Shown one piece after another: positions 10,270-22,134 of a DNA stretch of 64,000 bases. Under the pieces are notes generated by a model, which saw only the letters and a program-made list of their open reading frames with translations, did not search any database and was not told the DNA's origin. This stretch comes from Apoderus coryli (taxonomy: Eukaryota > Arthropoda > Insecta > Coleoptera > Attelabidae). The position numbers and the translations under genes are program-made. The DNA is taken from assembly GCA_911728435.2 (NCBI GenBank), contig OU452208.1, forward strand, positions 1,550,001-1,614,000, written 5' to 3'. Positions within the stretch are counted from its first letter, which is position 1; the number at the start of each line of letters is the position of its first letter.

Positions 10270-11011
10270 ATATACAGTGTGACATAGAAAAAAGTACATT
10301 GCATACTGCCACACAATAGAGGACACTAAAATAAGAAAAAAAGTTCCCATGAACACGGCTCCGCAAGGCCTTCAGTTAAAAGATACGGGGTGTTGAATTT
10401 TAATTTTTTTTTGGGTTTTTTTGAATATCTTTTGCCAGAGACGCAAGAAATGGATAAAATGTGGTATACAGGGGTTTTTTATCACGCTAAATTCAAATAT
10501 GATCTTAGTTTTGTGATTACTGATAGAGGGCGCTACATACAAGGTTCCATCACTATTGAATCGGTCGTATTTTTTTTGCTATACACTGTATGTCATTTTC
10601 GACTGAAAAAAATTGTTATCCCTTCTTTTATACTTAAGAAAGGTATACCTTGTCCAAGTCGCTAGAAGCAATGGTTCCAGTCCAAATGCATCTAAAAGCC
10701 GACAATGCATGCAAATTATTCAAAAAGCGCCAAAGTAACCTTTGCAAAAACAATGATAAATAAAAATTAAATAATGTGTCATAATGACACTTGTCAAACT
10801 AATGTAATAATTGTTAAAGGTATAAAAAGTTACGACCGATTCAATAGGGATGGAACCCTGTATGTAGGGCCCTCTATTAGTAATCACAAAACTAAGATCA
10901 TATTTGAATTGAGCAATTGCGCGGAACCGTGTTCATGGGAACTTTTAATCTTATTTTAGTGGCCTCTATTGTGTGGCACTATGCAATGTACTTTTTTCTA
11001 TGTCACCCTGT

Positions 11012-11020
<9 letters not shown>
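10270..11020. mobile_element. Foldback (long inverted repeat) element, ~750 bp
   Basis: Outer arms 10274-10365 and 10925-11013 are reverse complements (CAGTGTGACATAGAAAAAAG against CTTTTTTCTATGTCACCCTG). Inner segments 10488-10580 and 10820-10915 are also reverse complements (GTTTTGTGATTACTGATAGA against TCTATTAGTAATCACAAAAC). ORFs at 10390-10665 and 10774-10959 lie in the arms and are not genes. A TA microsatellite (about 11010-11045) abuts the right end. This is a non-autonomous DNA element of the MITE/foldback type. Confidence 0.75.
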
Positions 11021-11044
<24 letters not shown>

Positions 11045-11045
11045 G

Positions 11046-11800
11046 GGATATAGAACACTTTGCGCCACGGTCTAGACCGCATTTTTTGACCAATCGAAAC
11101 AAAATTTGGTTAAAAAATCGGCTAGGTCATGGAATCGCGTGAGTTCGTTGGCTATTGAAATCGGAGAGCTAATTTCAAAATGGCGGCCTGTCAAAGTTTT
11201 AAAAAAATCATATTTTTTTCATTGTTAATAGAAAATACCGATGTTACATATCAAATGATAGAGCACTTAAATCTCTACAATGTTTATTTGAAGAGTTTTT
11301 TCATCGCTAGCATATTAAAGTAAATGTAAGTCAATATAAAGTAACAAAAAATAAAAAAAAATATCATCACCCGCTACACCTGTAATTATTTTGACAAATA
11401 AACACCTGTGACATAACAATAAGACCGTACTTACGTATGTATTATATTATAATGGGTATTTCAGTTAAAATAACTGTCAATATGACACTTTGGTTATATT
11501 TGGCGACTGTCAGAATATTCTATTATTTGTTTGTTAATAGTGGGTGTCATTGGTAGACTAAGTATAAATAAAAAATACATAAATCAAAAATCTACTTTTC
11601 CGACTGACTGCTATCGGGATTTTTTTATATTGTCGTGGTGAATTGGTAAAATAAGGGTAGTAGATACACGTGGAAAATGTGTAAATGATCTTGAAACTGC
11701 GATTTTATTTAACAATAATTTAATACAAAGATGGCGGCTTGTTATATTTAGGGACCAACAAGAAAGTCACCCAATGAAATATTTAGTCAGTTCAAACAAA
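11046..11800. other. Intergenic DNA, nothing recognised
   Basis: Includes short stretches such as AAATTTGGTTAAAAAATCGG that recall the widespread arthropod repeat motif also seen in the arrays at 15-18 kb and 33-35 kb. No coding signal. Confidence 0.4.
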
Positions 11801-12590
11801 TATTTGGTTGTTTGTTTATGTCAAACGCGAAATCAACTAGGCGTATTAGGTATACCTATATAAATAAACATTTTTTGTTTTAAATATATGATTTGTTCTA
11901 TCCAAATAAATAATATGATCCGGCAAAATCTGATAGCTTCCTTCTAATAAATGCTTTGTTACAACGAAATATTTATTTCTTCAAACATTCTTTTTCTAGA
12001 AATTAATTTACAAATATTATTATTAATAACACCAGAAACTGTTTGGATCAATTGTTCAAACACCTACACACGTAATATTATATGGAGATTGTTCCATTTT
12101 GAACACCCTGTAGATCTGATTTAAGATAGATATATATTATTATTTTTAAAGAGCACATTATTTAGTTGTAGCCAAAATTGTTTGGGTAATAGGTTCATTC
12201 TTTATAAGTCCATACAAAAATCTTAAATCAGATCTACAGGATGTTCAAAATGAAACAATCTCCAAATTATTACGTGTGTAGGTGTTTCTTGAACAATTCA
12301 TCCAAACAGTTCCTAGTTTTATTAACAAACATATTTGTAAATTAATTTCTAGAAAAAAACATGTTTGTAGAAATAAATATTTATTTGTAAGAAACAAAGT
12401 ATTTATTGGAAGCAAAGTATCAAATTTTCCGGAACAAATTATTTGTTTAGATAGAACAAATCACATATTTAATATACAAAAATGTTTATTCAGAATAAAC
12501 AAATATTTATTTATTCCAAGTAGCAGCACCTTTGAGCCAAGTACATGGAGTCTTTCTTCTAAATAACTCTAGTTAGTTCAAGCAAACAAA
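11800..12590. mobile_element. Foldback element, ~800 bp
   Basis: Inverted arms meet around 12150-12200. The 12091-12130 stretch (GATTGTTCCATTTTGAACAC, then CTACAG-like sequence) is the reverse complement of 12226-12263, and the pairing continues outwards through TTTCTAGAAATTAATTTAC (about 11993 and 12338) to at least 11860 and 12490. The ORF at 12282-12566 lies in an arm and has no domain. Confidence 0.65.
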
Positions 12591-12897
12591 TATAGCCTTA
12601 CATTTTCGGGCCTTGATAACAAGTAAGTATAAGTACTAAGTTAAATAAATATTTATTTAAATCAAATAAATACTAGTTGGGTATTTCACATAAACCATAT
12701 ATTTGTCTCAAATACATGGGTTGTTTGTCGTATACCGAAGAAATATTTGTTTGGTTCAACTCCATTTTTTTTATGCAAACAAATATTTTTTTCAGGGTAG
12801 GACCTGCTTCCTTGAGGTACTCCTGATTTCGCAATAAATGTGCCTGAATTGGTGCCCACAATTGAGAGGTACTGGGGTCTGTCAGTTACATAGGATT

Positions 12898-13200
12898 TTA
12901 TAAATGAACACAGTCCATCAGATATTGAACATTTTTTAAGTTTCTTAAAATATTGCGGTTTACGATATCAAAGGCTTTTGCGCAATCCGTGTAAATTGTA
13001 TTAACCTGGCCACCACCAATCAGGATATCTGTTGTAAAAATTGACAAAATCCAGTAGGTTGATCTGTTCATACGAAATCCATGTTGGACATTACTTAGAC
13101 GGTTTTTAAGATAGTAATTCAGTTTTTGGCTGAGTATAATTTCAAGTAAGATATATATAGATATGTTAGATAGTACAGCTATAGCTATATAACTCATCAT
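12898..13200 (-). pseudogene. LINE reverse transcriptase relic (repeat R1, copy 2)
   Basis: A 100-residue frame with KLNYYLKNRLSNVQHGFRMN and IYTDCAKAFDIVNRNIL, i.e. the RT fingers and motif A. Upstream and downstream domains are missing. It is the best copy of the fragment at 850-1160. Confidence 0.75.
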
Positions 13201-13680
13201 TAGAGGATTACATAGTACCTATAACAAAACGGAAAAAAAGAGTAAAAATACAATACATAGAACAAGGAGTTCGTACAAAATAGTGTAAGTTAAAGTTAGA
13301 AATTTAAAAATGTAAAAATAAGTAATTATACAATTACCTACTTATAGTCTATAAAAAGAAAACACTGCGATAACACACAGAAAACAAAGAAAAAACCACT
13401 GATATTACACAGGTTTAAAAGCTTCAACGAAAAATAAATATAATAAAGAAACATTCCATACTCACGTGGAAACTCCTGGCCAAATCGTAAATAATAATAA
13501 AGGAGATTTACATTATGACCATTTTAAAATGGATTTAAAAGACTAAATTTGTTTTAGTAATATTCTAATAATCTTGTTAAGAACCAACACAATAAGTGGA
13601 ATATTGAAATTTGTGAATAAAAGTAAAGTAGACTGATCCAACGTCATTTTGAATTATCTTCTGATAAATTTTTTAAATGT
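12960..13680. repeat. Dispersed repeat R1, copy 2
   Basis: Colinear with 860-1560; both end near an ACGTCATTTTRAATTATCTT stretch. The R1 copy is followed directly by a Penelope-like relic here. Confidence 0.75.
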
Positions 13681-13986
13681 GAACAAAAGTTTTATAAAAT
13701 ATGTCAGAAAGTATATACCTACATAGGCGCGCAAACAAATTTGAATTTAGTTATTTTTGTTTTGGAATACTGTAAATTTTGTGTCTACTTGTTTATTGAC
13801 ATTATTTTTGTGTTTTTTGTGTTAATCATTTCTTGCATGAGTCTCTTTCTATAGTTACGCTGCCTACCAAGGATTTCTATGTTATTAAAGTCAAATTCAC
13901 ATGTTCATTTAGCTCTGATTTATTTTGACTTTTAACGAAGTTCTGAGGTCTGTTACTAACTTTGTGTTCCTTTATTCTTGTTAAAT

Positions 13987-14425
13987 ACCTATATGTATGT
14001 GACAGTACTTGACCTTCCCTCTCATTTTACAATCAACTTTCGTTAAATGAACTACGCATTAATAATATAAAAATATCTTTTATTGTTGTAATAATTGAGC
14101 TAATGATTTATAAAAAGAAATCAATCACTGTTACTGATGGCTTCATTACGGAACATCAGTATTATTAAGTAATATGTTAAGTAATTTCTTTCTACTAAGG
14201 TAAGTCCACAGACATGATGAGTTGTATGATGATAATTTGTAAGCATATCCTGGTTTTCTATTTTAGTTATGTAGTAGTTTTCAACTGATGATGACCCTTG
14301 CTAGGGCCGAAACATGTTTTGAATATTGGAAGTGACCTATTAAAAATAATTTAGTGGATGCGACAGCATTTCCTAATAATTGGACATTCACAGTAGTATG
14401 GACTATTTCCTCAGAACCTATATGT
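13987..14425. mobile_element. Hammerhead-bearing insertion with 10-bp target duplication
   Basis: ACCTATATGT occurs at 13987-13996 and again at 14416-14425, and the uninterrupted relative at 27470-27490 runs straight through this point. That defines a 419-bp insertion (13997-14415) in a Penelope-like relic. The insert has no ORF but carries a hammerhead motif at 14280-14323. Confidence 0.75.
14280..14323 (+). ncRNA. Type I hammerhead motif
   Basis: Stem I UUCAA/UUGAA (five pairs), CUGAUGA, extra U, stem II with CCCU/AGGG, GAAA, minimal stem III in ACAUGU, then U at the cleavage position (GUU). Stem I sequence differs from all other copies yet pairs perfectly. Confidence 0.65.
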
Positions 14426-14459
14426 TTGTCCTATATAGACTTTCATACAGGAGATTTTA

Positions 14460-14989
14460 TAAACAACGTTATTTTCCTGATCCTTAGGTATATTTGATTT
14501 TTGTGATATAAACATTGTTTATATATTGTTTTCATTCTTAAAAGCAACGTTGACACTAGGATCAGTAAATGACTTAGATAGTTATTCAGATAGATCAGAC
14601 AGATAGGGAATTTTCAAGTTTACAAGGTTTGAAAAGTATTATGTTTACAAGTTTATCAGAAATGCTATTTTCTGCGAGATATTGCCTAATTAATGTTAAA
14701 TTTTTATTATGAAATTGTCGGTCAGACAAAGACAAGGCTCTATGCTTTAAGTTTTTTTTTTTTTTTTGTAAGGGTCCGTTCGACATGTGTCCCCGGTTTC
14801 ACTGCAGCCTCATGGGCTTATTGCTTTAAGTTATTAATTATATTTAACTATTGGGCCAATGAATGGGAGGAGTTGATGTTTCGAGAAAAAAAAACATTCA
14901 GTAATTATAATATTGCTGCCGCATCTAATAATATCATAACGTTCAAGAAACAAAGCCTATTTTCATTTTGAATAAAAAATTTAGAGAGT
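14460..14989. other. Intergenic DNA
   Basis: No supported gene. The ORFs on either strand here have no recognisable domain. A stretch near 14680-14860 with an (A/T) run and TATGCTTTAAG/TTGCTTTAAG repeats is low complexity. Confidence 0.35.
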
Positions 14990-15205
14990 TTAATTTATTT
15001 TATCAACAGTATTTTTTTTTGTGTGTGTTTTCTCATATTTTACTTTTTATAAACTTTAATTATTGTATAATTGATTATTTTTACATTTTCATATTTTTAG
15101 CTTTAACGTTCACTATTTTGAACGAACTACTTGTTCTATGTATTGTATTTTTTCTCCTTTTTTTTTGTTTTGTTATACTATCCAATCCTCTAATGATAAC
15201 ATAAT
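14990..15205. repeat. Repeat R1, inverted partial copy
   Basis: Plus strand matches the reverse complement of the 1080-1290 and 23770-23960 copies, e.g. GAACGAACTACTTGTTCTATG and TCCTCTAATGATAA near 15190. It abuts the start of the tandem array at 15213. Confidence 0.7.
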
Positions 15206-15212
15206 TAATTAA

Positions 15213-18090
15213 CTGTTGCCCTCGAGGCACGAATAGCTCTCCATATTTAAGTGTAAAACTAATAATTTTATGACCTTTTTGTCATTTATCTAAATTTAAT
15301 ACATTTTTGTTTTGTTTTAGACATCAGCTATTTTTTTGAAGTATCGGGTTTTGCTTATTTTTCTTCTCTTTGGAGGCACTATTTATACGTACATATTTTA
15401 TATTTCAGATCTTCTAGGCCAAGTTCTTGGACGCAAAATAATTGATTTTTTTAGTTTTATTATAAAATTTATTTTGCCCCCTTTTCTACTATTTACAAAC
15501 CCCTAATGTAACAAAATTGTTATGCTGTATGTTGTAGGTTATCTTATATCAAAGCTATATATAAGTAGCCAATTTTTCTGTTATATTTGGAAAAACATTT
15601 TTTTTTTTCGTTTTTGACCCTTTTTCGAACGCCTGTGTGAACCAGTCCATTTATGTAACATTTTTTAGGTTATATTCTATCTCAACTATGAAAAATTATT
15701 CCGTATTCCGAATAAGTTTAGGATGTATATATGTTTTTATTTGGACCTTTTTTACACAATTTACGAACGCCTATGAAAGCAGCAAGTTATTTATAACCCA
15801 TTTTTTAGGTTATATCCTATCAAAGCTATAAACAACTAGTCAATATTTCTGCTATGTTTAAGAAATACGTTTTTTCTAAGCTTTTTACCCCATTTTACAT
15901 TTGTTTCGCATGTCAATGTGGTCTAATTGTTTAGGTTAAATACTTTAGGTTATATTTAATTAAACGCACAAAAAATTATTCAATATTTCGGATAAGTTTG
16001 AGAAATATGATTTTTTAAATTTTTGACCCCTCTTTTAAACCCCTTGCCTACGCTCAATGTTAATCACCACCTATAAATATCCTGTAGTATTTTCGTACCA
16101 AATGTGGTTAAACTAAGTTAAAAAGTGGTTTTTGAGTTATCACGGATACAAATTTTTGCTGACCCTTTTATGAAATTTTCACGGACGCCTATGGTACATT
16201 AATTTTTGTCGTGTATTTTTAACACCAATTCAACTAGTTAATTACAAAAAAAATTACATTTAATTTTTTTTTATTTGACCCCTTTTTCTACTATTTACGA
16301 ACGCCTATGTAAATAAAAATTTTATGCTGCATTTTTTAGCTTATCTTTTATCAAAGCTATATATAATTAGCCAATTTTTCTGGTATATTTGGGAAACATT
16401 TATTTTTCGTTTTTGACTCTTTTTTAGACTATTTTCGAACCCCTTTGTGAACCAATTCTTTTATGTAACATTTTTTCGGTTATATCCTATCACAACTATG
16501 AAGAATTATTCAATATTTCGGATAAGTTTAAGAACTATGGTTTTTTAAATTTTTGAACCCTCTTTTAAATCCCTTGCGTACGCTCAATGTTAACCACCAC
16601 CTATAAATATCCTGTAGTATTTTCGTACCAAAGGTGGTTACAATCCGTTAAGTGGTTTTTGAGTTATCACGGATACAAATTTTTTCTGACCCTTTTATAG
16701 AATTTTCACGGACGCCTATGGTACATTAATTTTTGTCGTGTATTTTTAACACCAATTCAACTAGTTAATTATAAAAAATTTTACATTTAATTTTTTTTTA
16801 TTTTACCCCTTTTTCTACTATTTACGAACGCATATGTAAATAAAAATTTTATGCTGCATTTTTTAGGTTATCTTATAATATCAAAGCTATATATAATTAG
16901 CCAATTTTTCTGGTATATTTGGAAAACATTTTTTTTTCGTTTTTGACCCTTTTTTTAGACTATTTTCGAACGCCTGTGTGAACCAATTCTTTTATGTAAC
17001 ATTTTTTAGGTTCTATTCTATCACAGCTATGAAAAATTATTCCAAATTTCGAATAAGTTTAGGAAATATATATTTTTTATGTTTTGACCCCTTTTCCACT
17101 ATTTACGAACGGCTATGAAAGTAAGTTATTTATGACACATTTTATAGGTTATATCCTATTAAAGCTATAAATAATTAGTTAATATTTCTGCTATGTTTAA
17201 GAAGTACGTTTTTTTTTAATGTTTTTTACCCCATTTTACACTATTTTCGAACGCTAATGTGGTCTAATATTTTATGTTCAATATTTTAGGTTATATTAAA
17301 TTAAATGCGTAAAAAATTATGCAGTATTTCGGATAAGTTTAAGAACTATGAATTTTTTTAATTTTTGAACCCTCTTTTAAACCCCTTGCCTACGCTCAAT
17401 GTTTCCCAAAATCTAATCAGCTCCTTGCCATGTCCTATAGTATTTTTGTACCAAATTTGGTTAAAATCTGTTAAGCGGTTTTTGCGTTTTCGTTTTTTTT
17501 ATTTTACCCCTTTTTTTTACTATTTATGAATACCTATGTAAATAGAAATTTTATTCTGCATTTTTTAGGTTATCTTATATGAAAGCTATATATAATTAGC
17601 CAATTTTTCTGGTATATTTGGGAAACATTTTTTTTTTCTTTTTGACCCTTTTTTTTAGACTATTTTCGAACGCCTGTGTGAACTAATTCTTTTATGTAAC
17701 ATTTTTTAGGTTATATTCTATCACAACGATAAAAAATTATTCAATATTTCGGATAAGTTTAAGAACTATGATTTTTTTAAATTTTTGAACCCTCTTTTAA
17801 ACCCTTTGCCTACGCTCAATGTTTCCCAAAATCTAATCAGCTCCTTGCCATGTCCAATAGTATTTTTGTATCAAATTTGGTTAAAATCTGTTAAGCGGTT
17901 TTTGCGTTTTCGTGGATACAGACAGACAGACATTTTTTTAAAACTACTTAGTTATGTATAAAATGACCAAAAACAAGTATTTCCGGTGAAATAAAAAAAA
18001 AAATTTTTCATGAAACTAATAGTCTCCATATATACATATTATATATATGATATGATGATGATATTACATATATGATATGATATGGAGAGC
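15213..18090. repeat. Long imperfect tandem array, copy 1
   Basis: Starts with CTGTTGCCCTCGAGGCACGA, the terminal repeat of the 33483-35611 element. The interior repeats motifs such as TATTTACGAACGCCTATG, CATTTTTTAGGTTAT and AGCCAATTTTTCTGGTAT about every 130-150 bp, within a higher-order period near 530 bp (CACGGACGCCTATGG at about 16178 and 16708). It ends with GCGTTTTCGTGGATACAGAC and a short CAGA run, then GATATGGAGAGCTAAAAATA. It has no matching right terminal repeat and stops where duplication unit 2 begins. ORFs inside are repeat shadows. Confidence 0.8.
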
Positions 18091-18423
18091 TAAAAATATA
18101 GCGTATTTTTGTGCGAAAGATTCAACCTTATTTATGATATAAACAGATTCAGTGATAGATCTGAAAAGTGTGCGGATATATTGGAAAAGGAAAATATTTT
18201 TGTTATCCCCTATTCCTCGAAATTAAAAACACCCCCTTGTATATCTTTTAAGGATTCTTGAGTCAATTTAGTTATAAATCTACAAAATACAAGTCGTCCG
18301 AAAATTCTAATATTTTGAAAAACAATAACTGGTTTTCAAACAATAATAAAGCTATTTATAGTGCATTTATTTATTTTTATTTATTTCATCCAAATAACAA
18401 TTACATTGGTATTAGCATGGTAT

Positions 18424-20840
18424 TTAAATTTTAGCAACGCACTCGAGGAATTCATTTTTAACAAGCTCAGATTGAATCACAGCATTTGTGCCTTGTTCTT
18501 GAATGCATACCATTGAATTTAATGCTGCTTTACGTGCTGCTAAATCAATATTGGCATTAGCTACATTAAGTTGTATTCTGAATGAGCGTAACGCAGAGTT
18601 GAAACAATCATTTAATTCTGGTGAGCTAGCAGTATTAGACTGTTCACAGAAGGCTTTGTGTCTACTGAGACTCCGCTCCAGTCCTACAATATTTACAAGG
18701 TTTCTTTGACCATCTATTATAATATCAGTGTTATAACATTTCTCCAATGCAATTGCCAAATAGTCGATTTTCTCTAGAATAGGTGCAGCGCATTGCGTAA
18801 TATCTTTGTTAGAGGCCTCAGCGCGTTCTTTCTCGCTTGTGTAGACTTTACGGAGTTCGTTTGCAGTATAATCCAATTCTAAGTTTTCTTGCTTAACCAC
18901 AGCGTCGATGTAATTCTTTGCATGATCAAGCGTGGCTGACCCTACGTTTAGGGAATTTATCATATCCTCTTGTAGCTGCTTAAACTGGGCTTCTGCGTCA
19001 TTAGCATGTGTCTGGAATAAAAAACCATTTCGTTTAACAATAAAATATCATTAAATATATAAAAAACATAATTATTGTAGAGGAGAAATATCAAATATTG
19101 ACGAAATAATAGTCAAGACTCCACAAAATAACACAGTATTTTTATTTTTAGTGAAGCCAGCCATGTTTCGGACACATGATGTCCATAATTTGTGTCTCGG
19201 CAGATAAATATATCAATATATCGACTACATGAATCCCATTAAATCATTTGTGGAAGAAAAAATATGATTTTCCTATTTACCGTAAAATTATAAATAATAA
19301 CATCATTTCTAATTAACACAAATAAAATGAAGTAAAGAAAAATAAAATTGTAAAAACTGAAATAACAGAAAATTATAAAAAGTTTTGTCTGTTTTAATTA
19401 ATTTTAATGTTTCTTCTACTTCATTTTATTTGTGGTAATTCTAAATTGTGCGTAATAATTTTTATGTGTTATTATTTTTCAATAGTTCTTACACTTTTTA
19501 AATATTTAAATTTAGTTTCTTTTTTGTGTTTTTCTGTTGAATCAAATATTTATTTTCTTGCTTGTGTCTGATTCGGTAAATATTCAAACATTCGTGCATC
19601 AAAATGAGCCAGATAAATTTGGCATTCAACAGATTAATTAATTAGATTTAGAAAATTATGATAATTAGATAGTATCCCACCGTCAATGGTAGCAAATTAA
19701 CAAAAATATTTTTAGGATTATGACACCTTTAGTTTTAAGTAGGTGTACTTCAATGGAACACTCTATACAGGGGGAAACTAGATACACGTCCGTCTTAAAC
19801 CTATTTTACTATCGATGTGTACTATGAGTATCTAAGAAAAACGATTTTAAATTTGTTTAAAAAATAGTTTTTGTGTAACCATGGAAATATCAAATTAATG
19901 ACAATTATCATCATATTTTCATATAATTCGGCCTTCATTAATTATTTTCAGTTGGAGTTCTTATTGAAAACAGAGTTTTAATAATCTTTTGATAACAAAT
20001 GCTTTTAATATCATAATGCGTTGTGGTCGAATTTAATAAAAGTTTGCCACAGCGCGTCATGGTCACTTTTTTTTACTCAATATCATGGCACGAAGGTCTT
20101 GATGTGGCTGTTTTAAACAAGCTAAAATGCGTTATGGGCTATTTTTGCGTTCAATGAGCGTTTTAGTTCTTTGATACTAACATAATATGTAACTATAGTA
20201 CAATATTATAATGAGAAAATTATGAAATCTGTTACAAAACGAATAAAAAAGGTGGTCAGGAAAACATGAGCAAGTTCATTATTACTGTATTGTTTTGAAT
20301 TGAACACCGTTCACCTTGCTTGTCTAACAACGACTGTTTTATTTCTCTTCATAATATATCACAAATCCATAGAACATTATGAATCACAATACTATATCAC
20401 CAATAGAAAAACAACAAAACAAATATCTTATTATGAGTACAATATAAATATCTATAGTACACTACAATTACCAATAGAGTTTTTCGTAGTGGCTTTAATT
20501 ACTTTAATCACACATGATTTATAAAACAATCTAGTAGAACTAATATAATTAGAAAACAATTTATTATAACCCTAAAATCAACTCTATCATAAATATATAA
20601 TCTGAAAATATGATGACACGAATGCCCGATGTGGATGTTTTAAAGAAACTAAAACGCCTTATGCGCTATTTTTTGGCTCAATGAGACTAACATAATATTA
20701 TATGTAAATATACTACAATAATAGTATATCGAGATACTTATGAGCTCTATTACAAAAGGGATACAAAATAGATAGATAGATGGTCTTACCTGGTATGTTA
20801 CCAAACAAATTAGAAAAATACCAAATAAAATTTTAACCAT
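18424..20840 (-). CDS. Secreted six-cysteine protein, paralog 2 (two exons)
   Basis: Exon 1 is 20790-20840 and encodes the same signal peptide, MVKILFGIFLICLVTYQ, as paralog 1. Exon 2 is 18424-19011. Both exon lengths (51 and 588 nt) and the phase-0 junction match paralog 1, giving 212 residues. The six mature-chain cysteines are conserved; the extra cysteine after the signal peptide in paralog 1 is replaced here (THANDAEAQ). Neither copy has a stop or frameshift. The intron is 19012-20789. Function unknown; secretion is inferred. Confidence 0.85.
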
Positions 20841-20892
20841 TTTGTTTCTGTATTTTTTCGAAATAACAAATCGATAGTATGAAAATTTTTTG

Positions 20893-20904
20893 CGCATTTA
20901 TATA
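20893..20904 (-). promoter_or_regulatory. TATA box of secreted-protein paralog 2
   Basis: TATATAAATGCG on the minus strand, 53-64 nt upstream of the ATG, conserved with paralog 1. Confidence 0.6.
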
Positions 20905-20968
20905 CATACCTATATTGGTATGTTGAGAGGCTCACTTAAAGATAAATAAATCACTATGCAATCCATCA

Positions 20969-22134
20969 TATTAATTTCCTTTTCAATTGTCTAAGCGAGT
21001 GGAATTGTGAACTATAAACTGGTGCTCTTAAGGCACGAATAGCTCTCCATACAGAAATTTATCTTTTTGTTTATTTTTATCAGTATACGTCTCAATAAGA
21101 AGCCACTGTGTTGGTGAAACAATTGTCATGTGTTGTGCAATAAAATTTGTTGTTTTCTTCGAAAAGTTCATTTTTTATATTTTAGCCACCGTTTCGAAAC
21201 CTTCGTGGATGGTTTTTTTAAATATAAAGAGTGAGCCATTATTGAGGCCTGACAATTTTTTTTTGTATTTGGACCTTTTTTAATCCTGTTATGAAGAGCC
21301 TATGCATATTAATATTATACTAAATACAAAATAAGTATAGTGTGTTTTTTAACAAAAAGTATTTCAATTGTAAAATTAAACGAGGTAAAATCAGTAAGAT
21401 TATATTAAATAGATTTCCAGCCAAATTCGATACCTACTGTAAATTTGTAAATATAGTATTATGGTGAAGCTATTGGTTTCATGAATTTTCTTTCCTTTTT
21501 TTTTACTGGAAATGCATGTTTTGGGTAATTTTAGATGAAAATGTAATTTTTTTAAAAATGTCTGTTATTCTGTCAGTCCGTATACAGGATTACTAAAAAC
21601 GGCAAGGGATTTTAACCAAATTTGCGAGGAAAATACTACTAAAAATGGCGAGAAACTGACTAGAGTTTGGGACGTATAGGACGTAGGCGAAGGGTATAAA
21701 AAGGAATCAAACAAGATTATATTAATTTCGGGTATAGAATTTGGATGGAATAATAACCGATATAAAGTTAGTGTCAAAACATTTGTATTGAAGTAGTTGT
21801 TAATCTAACTTGTTCCCAGCAAAGAATAAATAAAAAATTTCAGTATTAAATTTGAAAATAATGAATTTTGGAAAGTTTATTTTATGTGTGAAAGTTATTT
21901 GAGGGTCAGCGTTATATTTTGATTATAAAATATTTCTTATATTTTAGCCCCCGTTTCAAAACCTTTAGCGACGCCTGTGGACACTCATTTTTTGGCGCTC
22001 CTTACCATATTTATGCTATCTATTGCATAGATAATATGGTATCTGGAAAAGCTATTTGTTTCATGATTTTTTTTACTTTCACCGGAAATATCAAGTGTGT
22101 CCAAGATAAGATTGAGATAGCATCGAAATCTTGG
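20969..22134. other. Intergenic repeat debris
   Basis: Around 21030 there is GGCACGAATAGCTCTCCATA, a fragment of the terminal repeat of the tandem-array family, and 21230-22080 holds degraded array-like pieces (GACGCCTGTGGA, TTTTGGGTAATTT). No supported gene. Confidence 0.45.

Larger units (their letters stand above)
13785..14450 (-). pseudogene. Penelope-like element GIY-YIG relic, split by insertion
   Basis: Minus-strand translation gives KVYIGQTYR (14420-14450), then, across an insertion at 13997-14415, YLTRIKEHKV and SELNEHVNLTLIT. The GIY-YIG style VYIGQT..RYL.RI.EH core and downstream H.N pattern are those of the C-terminal endonuclease of Penelope-like retroelements. Internal stops make it dead. 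A colinear uninterrupted copy lies at 27237-27520. Confidence 0.75.
18098..20968. repeat. Segmental duplication unit 2
   Basis: Second copy of the unit at 5941-8217. It is longer because its intron has gained sequence, including a second copy of the pre-exon-1 segment (20119-20260 resembles 20650-20790). Confidence 0.85.

Noticed and set aside
14693..15204. Two adjacent plus-strand ORFs rich in hydrophobic residues
   Set aside because: They are AT-rich shadows; the second is the reverse complement of repeat R1. No domain or splice evidence.
15213..18090. Tandem array considered as a CRISPR or centromeric satellite
   Set aside because: Units are long, imperfect and without constant spacers, and the array carries transposon-like ends.
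20300..20524. Plus-strand ORF in the intron of paralog 2
   Set aside because: No domain, AT-rich, and inside sequence shared with the intron duplication.
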